From Anthostomella pinea (Eukaryota > Ascomycota > Sordariomycetes > Xylariales > Xylariaceae): 64,000 bases of DNA. The stretch lies in the NCBI GenBank assembly GCA_963556695.1, contig CAUWAG010000012.1:3968001-4032000 (forward strand). The letters run 5' to 3'. The notes under the pieces were generated by a model, which saw only the letters and a program-made list of their open reading frames with translations, was not told the origin of the DNA and made no database searches. Shown here in pieces: positions 10,024 through 21,480 of this stretch. The first letter of the stretch is position 1, and each line of letters starts with the position of its first letter. A program made the position numbers and the translations under genes.

Positions 10024-11104
10024 AGCGCACGGACCAACCCCGCAGGAGCCCCCAAGGCCAGTCAGCGGGGTTTCGCGTCTCCCGTCACCCGTTTTGCGTG
10101 GGGAACTTCACTTCCATCTCCTTCCTGGGTGCGTCGCCCCGTAGCTTGCGTAGGGCCGCGGCGTAGCCTCGATTTGCCAGCTGCTTGTGCAAATTATTAT
10201 TTCAATCGCTTGGCTGGATTGTTGGGCAACATTGGAAACATTTGTCATAATTGATTTTGGTGAGCTCCAAAACAAGAACCACTGAACCAGGGTCCCAGGC
10301 GTTCGGTATTGCATATGCCAGGGGTCCTCTGCCCCAAAGCCTTGGAACTCAGCCGCATTGCCAGCCCCCCCTTGGAAGGCTCCAAGCCCTCATGACCTCT
10401 CATCATCCGAAGACCAATAACGCCGTCATCTCACCACGGAGCCCGGCGCGATAGGGGGGCTATCGACTCGCTAGACTCGCTGGAAATGCAGCTACCTACC
10501 AACACAACAACAGCCAGTCCTAGCCCAGCTGCCCCAAGGACTACCAGAGTGGCAGCTGAGCGGACGAGCTTTTCAAGGCGCGTGAAGGTGGGTCTGTTTG
10601 CCTGTGCGGAGTGGGTGACAAGTGACACCGCTGCTGAGGCTATGCGACCGCCCGCGCGGGTCTTCCATCTTCTACAGCCCACGGTTAGCGACGCCATGGC
10701 TCGCATGGCCTGCCTGCTTGCCGTCGATGGTTCGTCCGTCGGTAGGTATTTGTTTGGTCGTCATACTTTATATAGCCCGGCCCCGCCTCACCATACCATG
10801 CGCTGGCCCGTCTCTGTTGGTTCAATCTGCAAAGCCAGCCAACATCGGGTCGACATCACATATCACATTCCCCTATTTCATTGCGTCATTACTTTTGACT
10901 TTCTTGACGTGCATATCGGCGACGACGATGGTCTTGGTTCTGTTATAACACCCGTGTATACATGATCAGCAAGACCCAGGAGCCAGGACGTCGGACTCGC
11001 CCCGTTTTGCTATACTGGGCTCAACCACGCGCCACAAAGTCTGGCGTTGACATTGAGTTCGCCGGAAGACTGCTGGATAGGAGAAGGAGGGGACATTCGC
11101 AACT

Positions 11105-12692
11105 ATGCTCGGCACACACCGCGATAACGCACAATTCGCCCGCGCACGTTGGCGCAAAACGATCCTATTGCCGTGTTGGATTGTGCAACTGGGTCTGCTT
11201 ATGAGCATCATGGGCCTGTTCATATTCCGACTTTCACGGACGGTCAGGACGTGGGAGAAAGAGAAGGAAAAGGGCAACGTGCCGACTGTCGAGTTTGTGT
11301 GAGTCCCAGGCTGAAGCTTCAAGCATACGACAACGAGAGAACGTCGCTGACAGACCAACAGGTGGGAAAGCGTCAACATCGGCTTCTCGCTCAGCTCGCT
11401 CATCATAACCCTCGTCTCGATAGCGAGGTTCATCGCCGAGGTGCTGACGCCGCTGCCCCTGCTCTTCATGAGCATCATCAGCTTGACACTATCGAGCGCC
11501 GTCCTCGCTCTGGATATCGTGGTCTACGTGCAGTACGCAGACAGGGAATACTCGCTCATAGGACTGGGCATGGACTGCGCTCTCATGTAAGTCGTCTCTT
11601 CGGAGTTCACAGCGAGCTACGAGTCATGCCAACCACAAAACTGACATTCTCCGGAGGCTATTTACAATCATCCCTACCATCTACTCCATACTCATCTACC
11701 GCCGCCTCCTCACCTACGACGACTACCACCTCCCGGGCAACGCAAAACCCTACGGCTTCGCGAACGCAAATGCCGTCGACGAAGACACGACCAGGTACTC
11801 GTCGTCCTACCTGCAACCGCCCACGCCCTACGACCCCACGGACTTCTCCACCAATACAAACGCGGTCACGCGCCCGCGCTCCCTCTCCGCCGGCCGCCGC
11901 ATCTCCCTCAACTTCAGCCGCAGCAACACCACCAGCACATCCCCGCTCCCCTCGCCAACACCGACCACCACACCGCAGCCTCCGAACCCCAACCAAACCT
12001 CGACGACCAGTGAGCGCCGCGCCAGCTACGACCACAAGCGCGACACGCAATTCGACGAGTTCCGCGCCCGCCGTGCCAGCGCCAACAGCTCCACCAACCT
12101 GCAAGCCGACGTGCAAAAGGCGCTCGGCACCGAGTTTGGGTGGGACACCAGCAACGACTACTTCCCGCCACAGAAGCCGCAACAGAGGCAAAGAGACAGC
12201 ATCATAACCACGAAATCCGTCCCCGTCTCCAAGGCGCAGACAAGGGCGCGCGGCGACTCGCTCCTGCGGCAGGCGAGCTGGGAGGCGAGCCTGAGCCTGA
12301 CGGGCATGGGGAGCAGGAGTCCGACCCCGAGTATCATCGTTGCGACGCCGGACGACACGGCGAGTGGGGCGGCGACCGCGGCTAGTACTGTCATGGTGCA
12401 GCCGGGGCATAGTCTGCGTAGTGTGCCGGAGACGCACGAGGAGGAGGAGGACGATGGTCACGATGAAGACGGCGGGGATCTTGGGGCCGCGGGGAGTAGG
12501 TACGGGCGACGGTCGGTGCCGATGCCGGAAAACGAGGTGCGAGAGGCGCTGCTGGTGCGGAGGAACAGCAGCAGGGCGTCGTCGCCTGCGAGCTCGCGGA
12601 ATGCGGGAGGTGGTGGTGGGCGGTTAGGCCGGCTTGAAGGGCTCGAGGACATTGAGCTGGAGGGGAGGTTGAAGCGGAGGCGCGATTCTTGA
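11105..12692 (+). CDS. Four-helix integral membrane protein with long acidic tail, 484 aa
   Basis: Three exons: 11105-11298, 11362-11586 and 11657-12692. The introns begin GTGAGT and GTAAGT, and all frames join. Four hydrophobic helices are seen. The first covers about residues 20-42 (TILLPCWIVQLGLLMSIMGL), the second 66-86, the third 92-115 and the fourth 128-150. A YRRLLTYDDYHLPGN motif follows the last helix. The remaining ~320 residues are hydrophilic, with Pro/Ser/Thr-rich and Glu/Asp-rich runs. This architecture, a short four-TM module of the WESVNIGFS...VVYVQY type plus a cytoplasmic tail, occurs as conserved uncharacterised proteins in ascomycetes. No enzyme motif is visible. Confidence 0.7.
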
Positions 12693-12915
12693 TACCCCTT
12701 TTTATATATATACCTACCTCATGTTTACTCCAGGCCAACGCAAGGATGCGTCTTTGGGTAGAGCTTTTGATGGTGATGGGCTGGAACGACATTATGAGTT
12801 GAACAGTCAGTCTATGCATTTGACGCGAAATGAAAGCGTGATTCAACTACACTCACTCATAATAAGTCTCCGTACCACGAACTTCGAATCTTCTGTTCAA
12901 ACATCAGCCCTACTA

Positions 12916-12981
12916 CAGTGGAATAAGCACCCTGGAATAAGCATTCATACGACAATAAGCCCATCCTTGATGCTTTTCCCA
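12916..12981 (+). mobile_element. MITE remnant with CAGTGGAATAAGCA terminus
   Basis: Directly after a TA dinucleotide (12914-12915) comes CAGTGGAATAAGCA, then CCCT, then GGAATAAGCA. This is the doubled terminal motif seen in copies 1 and 2. The right end is degenerate (TGCTTTTCCC), so the boundary is approximate. Confidence 0.45.
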
Positions 12982-13829
12982 GCACGTTTGATCCACGGAT
13001 TTGTAATAAACCTCCGATTGTCCTGCACCTCGGGGGATGACAGAGATAGAGAGAGTGCTCGTCGCCCGTTGCGCAGTCCCTGATCTGCCACATACATACA
13101 TCCAAAACTACCAAGTGGTTGAGGGCCGTAACCCAAGATAATCTACAAGACCATGTAAGTCCCGTGCACCGGTATGTATCTCAGGGGTAAATTCACCAAA
13201 CCAACCACTCTCGAATGGCGCTTCTATACCTACACACCACCTGTTTCAAACATGACAGCCACGATCCATCCATTCCATCCAGCCATACCTTACTATCCAT
13301 ACCAGTCAGCTCTGAAAAACCATGCGTTCACTCCAATGTCATGGCCAGTACATCCAATCCAATCCACATGTCTTCATCCATCAGCTCGCCGCGCCATCAC
13401 CGACCGATACTGTACCGTATGTAGCCTCTATCATCCGTATGTATCCAATGTCGCGACACTGCGGTCCAGTCCAGTACAGTCCAGTCCTTGGTGGACCGCC
13501 ATTCCCAACGTAACTTCCTTCGTGCTGAGTATCGTGGTCCACCACACAGTGGACCTTGCCCAACCCACTTGACGGTCTGTAGGTGTCTGGAAGAAAAAGC
13601 TCGTCATCTCTGGCCGCGATTGGTCTTGGGTCTTTCTCTTGAGACGACAGAGGCAGTGGGCGGGAGTTTGCGCATGTACCTACAATAGCACGTATCGCCG
13701 TGATGCTACACCCCGACCAAGGCCACGCGCTGTCGGATACGATTACCTACATCTAGAGAACAATTTAGCAACTCACATCCAAATACTCTCATGAATCTGC
13801 TGTGCGTGAACAAGTCATCAAAGGAAAAT

Positions 13830-13858
13830 GGGGAGTGGGTGGGTGGGTGGGTGGGTGG
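13830..13858 (+). repeat. GGGT microsatellite, potential G-quadruplex
   Basis: At least five GGG runs separated by single T, matching a canonical intramolecular G-quadruplex pattern. Confidence 0.6.
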
Positions 13859-14808
13859 CAAACACGATCACTGATGAGAACCAGACACTGGCTCCGTCTG
13901 AAACGGCAAGGAAATTCTGAAAGCAAGCCTCAAGGCCATGCTTATTCATGACTACCTATCTACCTATAGGTACCAACCTGAATTCAACGCATTAGTGACG
14001 CCTAAGGAACTCAACAAGCAAGATGTTCCGAAGAGACGCGCGTCTCCAGTAGAACTAGTATCCTCCATTGCACCTCGCAACTATTTCCAGTGTGGCGACG
14101 AGATCGCAACCGGTGTATCCATGGTTCGTTTGCATGTGCCGGACCATGGAACTGTGATGTTGGTATGTTCAGTCGCAGCCCGGATGCTGTGACTCTTCTC
14201 GCATCAGAGATTTCCGAGCGACAGACGCTGCAAGAGCAAGCAAAATCCTATCTGAGCTTGACGCATCGAGGCGCAAGAGGTGAAGCCGGCATCGCCAGCT
14301 CAACGCAGGGAATGGAATCAATGCGGACGAAAGAGTGCAGGTCGTGTTGTGCAGCTCGACGGCGGTCCTCTGGTTGCCAAGTTGCCCAGGTGGTGATGTC
14401 TGGCACGACAGAAGGTTGCCCATGGCCAGAAGGCACGATGGCCTGCTGATCCACGCCTTGCCGAATTCTTCGCTGAAGCAGCTCTTCGGCGTCTTACATA
14501 ATCGGTATCTCGTAAGGAGATCAACCACTCATCAAATTGACCAGAAGGGCGTGCATGGTGAAAGGACCCAGCCAGATGAGTCGGGCTTCCCATGATCCAA
14601 CGGCACCAAGTTGGTACAGCTGCATCAGCGGAAGCGACCTCGAGGCATCGTCAGAGCGCCTTTGCCAGGAATGTGATGGATGATGAAGGGGGGAGTGAAA
14701 ACCGTAAACCGTATAGCCGAAACCGAGAGAATGACGAGTGCAGAAGCCGATGAACAGGACAGTGACAACAGAGTAGATGTCTCCCGTGACTCGCGCAAAG
14801 CCGGAGCT

Positions 14809-17800
14809 TTAGACGTACCACATGGTAGTGTTCATGAAGGCGACGATGTCACCAGGCTGCTTGGGGTTCATCATGGGAACCAGGGGAGGAGCCTCGAGGG
14901 GCTTGGCACCAGAGTAGACCTCCGAGTCCTGCTTTCCAAATGGGAAACCCTCCTTCAGAATGGGCAGCTCGCGCTGGCTGGAGGCGATGTTCTCGTGGCA
15001 ACGAGCACGCTGAGAGGCCAAGTGCGAGTAGTAGACTGCCGGGTGAAGAGACACCGGAGTTGTAGAACGGCAGTACTGGTAGCACTGGTGGTAGAGCATG
15101 GCCTGAAGGTGATCCGGCTTGCACTGAGCGTCATCATAGATGACCTGGTAGTGAACAGGGCGAGCGGTACCCTGAATGGCCACATGAGAACAAAGGTAGA
15201 AGTCCCAGTGATGAGGGTGAGTGGCGTCGTGCTCAACAAGAGTGCCGGGAAGGGGGTTGTTGTTTCGGTCGCCGCTGGCCTTGTCACCAGGCTTGGGAAA
15301 GAAGCGAATGTGATGTCGCTTGGTGGCAACAATCACAGTGAACTTGGGCGGAGCCGGAGCGTTCGCCTCGCGGAACATTCTCTTGATCTCCTTGAGTTCT
15401 CGCTCGATGACCTGCTGGAACTGACCTTCAGCACAGCCATCGCGAAGGAAGTAGACGTGCTGGGGAAAGCACTTGTTGGTGTCGATCCAGTACTTCAGAA
15501 GGCGAGGGAAGAGGGTGTGCATTGTGGTGCCGGTAGCAATCTCGACCCTCCAGCCGTTGGTCTCGCAGGCGGCAGCATATCTCGTCGCGTGCTTGTCGGT
15601 AGAGACTGTCATCGCTGCTATCGATGGAGCACTACTACCGGGCGAAGCGTGAGAGACATCCAGGCCGATCATCATTGTCGGAACTCGGAAGAATGGAGGG
15701 GTTGTGGCGTTGGGTCCAGCAACCTTGCAAGTGACACCACCCAGTTTGGCGTTGACCTTCATCGCCACGTTGCTCATGTACTGAGCTTGACACTTCTCGA
15801 CGTGGGCTCCCTGGAGAACCTGAGAAACAACGTTCCATCGGCAGTCCATGCTCTTCTTGATACGGTCGTATACAAGCTGGTTCTTGTTGGGGACGACGAA
15901 GAAGAGGATCTGAGGAAATGCCTTGTTCTGCGAGCCAGTTCGAGACCACGCGGCCTCGACCATGGTACCGTAATCACCCATGCTGAAAGGAAGCATCATT
16001 GTGACAGCGGGCTTCTCAATCACTCCACCGTGGGTGCGGTACGCCTGCTGGAACTTGCTGGCGAAAGCCTCCAAGCCCTGCTTGGTACAAGCGTCGCCGC
16101 AGCCGACGAATGCCCAAGAGACGAGCTTCTTCGCGTTGGGCTCGAGGAATCTTTTGCCACGAAGATCCCAGCGACCAGACACTCCAGGGTTGACCTTCTG
16201 GTTGGCGTACGTGATCTCGGGGTTGGGAAGGACGCGGGCGCTGGTGACCGTCATCTGTTCCTGGATCTTGATGCCGAACGCAGCAAGGTTCGGGTCCTTG
16301 CTGAAACCGAGGTGCGCTATGCCAGACAGGATATCCTTCTTGCGTTGGTCCGGACGAGTGACCGCAAACTTGATCATCTGCGCAGTCTAGAGTGAGGTTG
16401 TTAGCGGTGCGGTGCTCGAAGGTAGGATGTGAAGAATGGCCGACTCACCTCGTCTGGAGATAGCTTGAAGGAGTACCGCTGGTACTTAGACACGTTGCAG
16501 ACCTCAAGCGGGAACAATGCGCCACGAGTGCTCTCCATGATAGGGAGGCTGGGGTACTGAAGGCGAAGGTGGTAGGTCTCCCAGAAGTACTGCCAGACGC
16601 TGACGTTCTTGGTGGTGCCATCTTTCTGTCTCTTGTTGAAGAAAACAGCCTTGGAATGGGCACCCTCCTCGCCATACTTCTGATCGAAGAGGAGTTTGCC
16701 GACAGTGTAGACCTTGGGGTCGCCAAGCTTGCCACGGTGGTTGACCACGAATCTCAGCTTGTAGATTCGTCGCAGATGTCTGAACCCGTCTGACTGGATC
16801 CAGACAGGGTTGCCGGCCTTGTCCTTCGCCTTCACCGGTCGAAGAATCTTGACCAGATCGATGAAGTTGGCTTTCTGAAGTTAGCTTGGGGGCCACTCGG
16901 CTATCTTGGCCAATGGACACTTACAGTTCTTCCACTGAGGATTGTATGCGTTGAGGATACGCAGGGAGGTGTTGGCCAGATCGTTGATGGCCCAGAAGGC
17001 GGTGTTGGCGACATCCACATTGATGCTGAGACCAGTTCCGCCGGTCTTGATCGACTGCGAAGCCATGGTTAGCCTGAACGATGACTGAGTGGTCGATTGA
17101 TCCACTTACCTCACCCAGACGGATGGCAGAATAGTATCCCTTCTGTGCGACACAGTGGTTGGACAGAGCAAACTCGCTAACTTCAGGAGCGTAGAAGTTG
17201 CGGCGGATGCTCTGCATGGTCGAGGCAGGGTAATGTCGCATGCAGTGGTCGAAGAAGTCTGTGGAGAAATGAGTACACAGGCAAAGGATTGGGCCATTGG
17301 AGTTACTTACTCATGCATTCCAGGACGTGACTGTCCCAGGGGATCTTGCCTTCAAGGTAGGTCTTCAGATAGGCCAGGCGAACGACGTTGGTCTGCTTTC
17401 CATGGAGGTAGTAGACGCCCTTGTTGCCAACGAGCTTGTTGGTCTTGCCGGCCTCATTGTCGAGATCAACAGTGATGCGCATCTCGCCACGTGGGATTTT
17501 GGCGGAGGACCTGGAGCAGTGTCAGCCGGTGAACTTGGTGTCAGCCAAACAATGACTTACCAAGCCAGCTTGTTGCCGTCAAAGAGCCAAGTGCCGCCGT
17601 TCTTCTCGAGGAACTGTGTGACCGCTCGAGAGTTCCAAACCTTCTTGATCAAGGCTCGCGAGTCCTTGGGGTTCGGGCTGACGGAAAGCTTCATGGCATT
17701 AGCAGAGCACCGCAGACAGAAAGATAGGATGAACTTACATCATACTGAATGATGTCCTGATCCTTCCAGCCAACAACAGGGAAGGTGTTGAGCTGCACCT

Positions 17801-18322
17801 TGACCTCCTTGCCCGAAGTGTTGAAGCCCGGGCGAGCGGTGAAGCGGGAATCGTCCTTGCCCTGTTGACAGGTTGTTAGTTTCAGCCGCGATGGTAATGG
17901 TGAATCTGTGGTTTATCATGGCCAATGTGTCCATAATTGACTCCGGAGAATGAGTAGGGACTGGGAGTACTCACAGTGTTGTAGGCATCAGCAGGGAGAT
18001 CGACGCGCTTGCCGATGAGCTCAGCCTCGGTCATAGGGGGGCGATCACGACCGGGGTCGTATCCGAGAGGCTTGGGATAGGCGCGCTGATCACCAGCGGT
18101 GGTCGAAGCCTTCGGGGCAGAGCCCTTGGGAGGCGAGCCGGCCTGGGAGCCACGCTGGCTACCACCCTGAGAGCCACGCTGGGAACCGGCCTCAGATCCA
18201 CGGCGAGATCCAGAGGGGCGGTCCGAAGCGCCATCCACGTTCATGTTGGATACACGATCAATGGCGCTGTGGCGCGGGGCGGCGTCGCGGCCACCGGCCT
18301 GGGTGACGGTAGAACCAGGCAT
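14809..18322 (-). CDS. ago: Argonaute (RNA-interference slicer), 1025 aa
   Basis: Eight coding exons: 18322-17975, 17861-17739, 17688-17561, 17510-17311, 17258-17110, 17054-16925, 16870-16449 and 16386-14809. All splices keep frame. The N-terminus has a Ser/Gly/Arg-rich repeat (GSQRGSQ). Then come the N domain (GKEVKVQLNTFPV), linker, PAZ domain (exons 6-7), MID and PIWI domains. The slicer tetrad is intact: D743 (IGLDVSH), E782 (WRVEIAT), D816 (FLRDGCAEGQF) and H955 (YYSHLASQRAR). QGTARPVHYQV precedes the final His. A complete DEDH predicts guide-RNA-directed cleavage, as in Neurospora QDE-2, but SMS-2-type orthology cannot be excluded. The exon-7 acceptor (after AAAG) was chosen because the upstream AG would create a stop. 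Confidence 0.95.
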
Positions 18323-21300
18323 TGTTGCTGGTCTGGATCAAGTTGCTGAGGTGGCAAGTCAGTGTTGGTTCTGTCGTCCTTGAGGTCAAGGGTAGGTTGG
18401 GTGTGAGGAGTGAAGTATGAAAAGAGAATGTGAATTGACGTTGTGGAAAACAGACGTGCGGATGAGGGAGTTTCGTGATGAGAGAAGGGAAGGGTTGTGA
18501 TGTGATGTGGGGTGATGTGATGTCTCGTGTTGAAGTGGTGTTGGTTGAGTGATGGATGAGGTTGAGTGTTGTGATGAATGATGGATAAAGGTGGATGATG
18601 AAAGTGGGGCATGAGATATATGGCAGAGAGGCAGGAAGAAAAACCTCGGATGTGATGCCACTGAGTGGGAGGTCGCGCGAAGGAGTTGGTGGAAAGGTTG
18701 TGGAGAGTGCGCAGAATGGAACACAAGTGGGCAATGCTCATAAGTGGTTGAGAACTTGAGGCGGGTGCTGATGATGCTCACGGTCATGCAAATGCGTAGT
18801 GGGAGAGACTTACCTGAACTGATGCCCCGAGGAATGAAGTGATGCCTGAGGGACAATCGGATAAACTCGGAACCTGAGAGAACCGGACGTCGAAGTGCAG
18901 GGCTGATACTGTTGTTATGTCAGAGAAAGGTTTGGGATAGGCCAAGGGCAATGGAAGGTGTAGGCGGGGGGAGGGTTGTTGCGCAACCTTTGGAGGACGA
19001 GGGAATATTGTGTTGATGGATTGGTGGATGAGATGTATTGGGGTTGCGGCGTATGTAAAGCAAAGAGTCTTCAGGTAGGGCGCCGAGAACTGGCGTTTCG
19101 TAACAAGAAGATTTTTGAGATGAACGGGAATGGAGCTGAAGGGTGATGATATTGTGGGAGTGGGTGAAAACGGGAATGCAGTGTTGTTGCATGGAATGTC
19201 ATGTGAGTGACTACAGCAAGTGCGTATCGTGGAAGGCGAAGGCAGGAGTGTAACCCTCGCGAGAGTCATCATGCATGTGGGAATGGAGAGGGATACTTAC
19301 CACCAATTGGTTGGCGTTCTAGCAGCTCGAGGGTGTATGAAGCTTGCGCTTGTAGATGACGATAGGCAATTCCTGAAGGGTGCGAGTCTAAGACGATACT
19401 TGTTAGTAGTTGAGATGGAAAGGGAAGCAGTTGAATACCGAGAAGGTGTTAGGGTAGTTGGCCAACAGAAGTGTTGGAAGGCCAAGTGTTGGATGAGGGA
19501 GTGTTGGGTGAGGAAGTATTGAACGAGGAAGCGTTGGAGGTGAAATGTTGGTCAGAGAGGATTGGCTGACATGTATGCGAAAGGGAGATGCAGATTGGTG
19601 AAGGTATGTGATGAGAGCGGGATGGGATTGAAGAAGTACAGTTACCTTTGTTAGGTGATGCGAACGATCAAGGTCGAAGATGGATGAGGGATGAGAGGGA
19701 TTGGATTGTGTGGAGGAAGAAGATGTAAAGTGGTGTTGTGTGTTGAAGAAGGAGTAGTAGTAGTAATAGTAGTAGTAGCAGTAGTAGTAGTAGTAGTAGT
19801 AGGGTGCGGAGTGGGAGAGTGTTCCTGCGGAGGGTGGTTGCTGAGGCAGGATTGCAAGTGGGGAAGGAAAAGAGGATAGGGTATGGGAGGGGGGAAAAAG
19901 TGCGCACATAATGCAAGTAAATTCAAATGGGATGATGGGAAGAAAATGGAACACTTACTTGTTGGGTCAACGAAAGTACGAAGTACCAAGTTGTCTGCGC
20001 TGTATCAGTAACTGAGTGGATGATGCCTCAGGCGAGAAGGCCGTTGTGCGAGAGACTGTGATTGAAGAGGAGCAGGACGGAGGCGGTAGTAGTAGAAGGA
20101 GGTATGGCTGGTAGAGTGGAGGAAGTTACCTATGGACCGAGATGCTCGTCAGTATGTTGATGCTACCCAGGCAGAGGTTGCTGATGAAAGGTGTTGATCA
20201 AGGATGATGGATGTGGAAGTGGATGGAAGAAAGGAAAAGTTGGGAGAGGAAGCAGACTTTATAGATTTGTGGGAGAGGGTTCGGAGCGCTGAGGACCATG
20301 TGTGTGGATGAATGGTGAAGAAAGAAATCAGTTTGTGAAGGGGGACAAGCAGTGAATGAGTCAAAAACTGTGACCCTTGGTTGTTGCTCGGGTAAACCAC
20401 AGGTGATCCTGCTGGGTCTTGTATGCAAAGGTCCGGCAGTCAGGGCAAAGAGGCTTACCTTGGGCAGAGGGTTTGGTAGGGCGTGGGTGCGCGTTGATGT
20501 GCAGGGGGGGAAGTCGAAGTTGGGATGGAGGTGAAGGTGAAGAGGGATGGCGACGGGAGAGGTTGGCAGATTGGCCCAGAAACCGAAAGGAGAGGGGGTG
20601 GAGAGATGGTGCAATGCTGCAGTGATGGCAGAGATGACTCAGTGTGTTCGTGTTTGGCAAATCAATGGGGAAGCACCGAAATGAAATACGTACCTGAAAG
20701 TATTGTGAGTTTGAATATCTCGCAAGATATCAAGTGGTGGGAGAAGGTAGGGTTTGCTTGTGGATATTGCGATATGGGAGAAGATGTGTGGAGGTGGAGG
20801 GACAGAGGACATGCGACAGTGGCAGGAGGAACGTACCCGAGGCAATGTTAGTAGCCAATTCCAACGTTGAGGTGGTTTGCTGATGACGAATAGGTCATAC
20901 ATTCGCAGAGGATGATGTGTTTGGGTTGGAAGGGTTTTGGAGTTGTGGAAACGCAAATTGGAGTGAAATGTGACTTGGTGGAGGAGGAGGAAGTAGTCAG
21001 GCACCAACGTTGCGGCGGATGATGAGTGATGGATGCAGCAGCAGTGGATGTGGTACCGATAGCGTAGACGATCAAGGAGGCAGGTGCCGGGATGGCGACA
21101 AGTCAAGCACGGTTGCTGCGTGCTGGCCTGGCGACAACGTACCTTTGGGAGAGAATCCGAGAATCGCAGTGTAGCTTGTGGAAGGTGTGAGGAGGGAGTT
21201 GGGAGAAGATGGATGTGATGTGTTGGTTTGAGATGGCTGCGAGGGTGCAGATGTGTTGGCAGCAGACTTCGCTGCTGTAATGAGTACAGATGGATGTTGT

Positions 21301-21480
21301 TGAGGGAGGGAATGTGCACTGGAAAGCGAGATCCAGAAACACGAGGCCTTGGGATGGATGTGTGTATGAGGAATAGTTGGCTTACCTGAGGTTGATGATG
21401 GTGTGATACCAGAGATGGAAGATGCAATTGCTGGAGGCAATGCGGTGCTGGTACCGAAAAGTGTGTGGGAGGAGAGAGGG
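18323..21480 (-). promoter_or_regulatory. Long pyrimidine-rich, probably spliced 5' leader of the Argonaute gene
   Basis: The minus strand is unusually C/T-rich for 3 kb and carries strong splice signals pointing towards Argonaute. Donors include CAG|GTAAGT (18814/18813), GTG|GTAAGT (19301/19300), CAA|GTAAGT near 19957, AAG|GTAAGC near 20453 and CAG|GTAAGC near 21383. Acceptors include CTCAG at 18346, with exon 18345-18322 leading to the ATG. Another is ACAACAG near 18912, and a third is CTTCAG near 19376 behind a CTACTAAC branch site. The plus strand has an AGT microsatellite at 19757-19801. No conserved protein is encoded. Transcript structure is inferred. Confidence 0.5.
19757..19801 (+). 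repeat. AGT trinucleotide tract
   Basis: Near-perfect (AGT)n run interrupted by AAT and AGC units, within the Argonaute leader. Confidence 0.7.

Larger units (their letters stand above)
7679..11104. other. Long intergenic stretch with simple repeats
   Basis: No gene with recognisable domains in 3.4 kb. It holds telomere-like repeats (8570-8600), a 15-bp tandem repeat (9592-9632), a 31-bp perfect hairpin (9782-9812) and GGCT microsatellites (9978-9997, 10012-10023). Frames at 10486-10965 and 10622-10948 are low-complexity and unsupported. Confidence 0.5.
12693..14808. other. Intergenic with MITE remnant and G-rich tract
   Basis: No supported gene. It contains a decayed MITE (12916-12981) and a GGGT tract (13830-13858). 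Many small frames overlap on both strands without domain features. Confidence 0.5.

Noticed and set aside
11658..12461. 267-aa Arg/Gly/Val-rich minus-strand frame
   Set aside because: Antisense shadow of the third exon of the membrane protein. Composition is typical of the complement of C-ending codons.
14680..16395. 571-aa open frame on the plus strand
   Set aside because: It is the antisense of the last Argonaute exon, whose PIWI motifs are unmistakable on the minus strand. The plus frame has no domain features.
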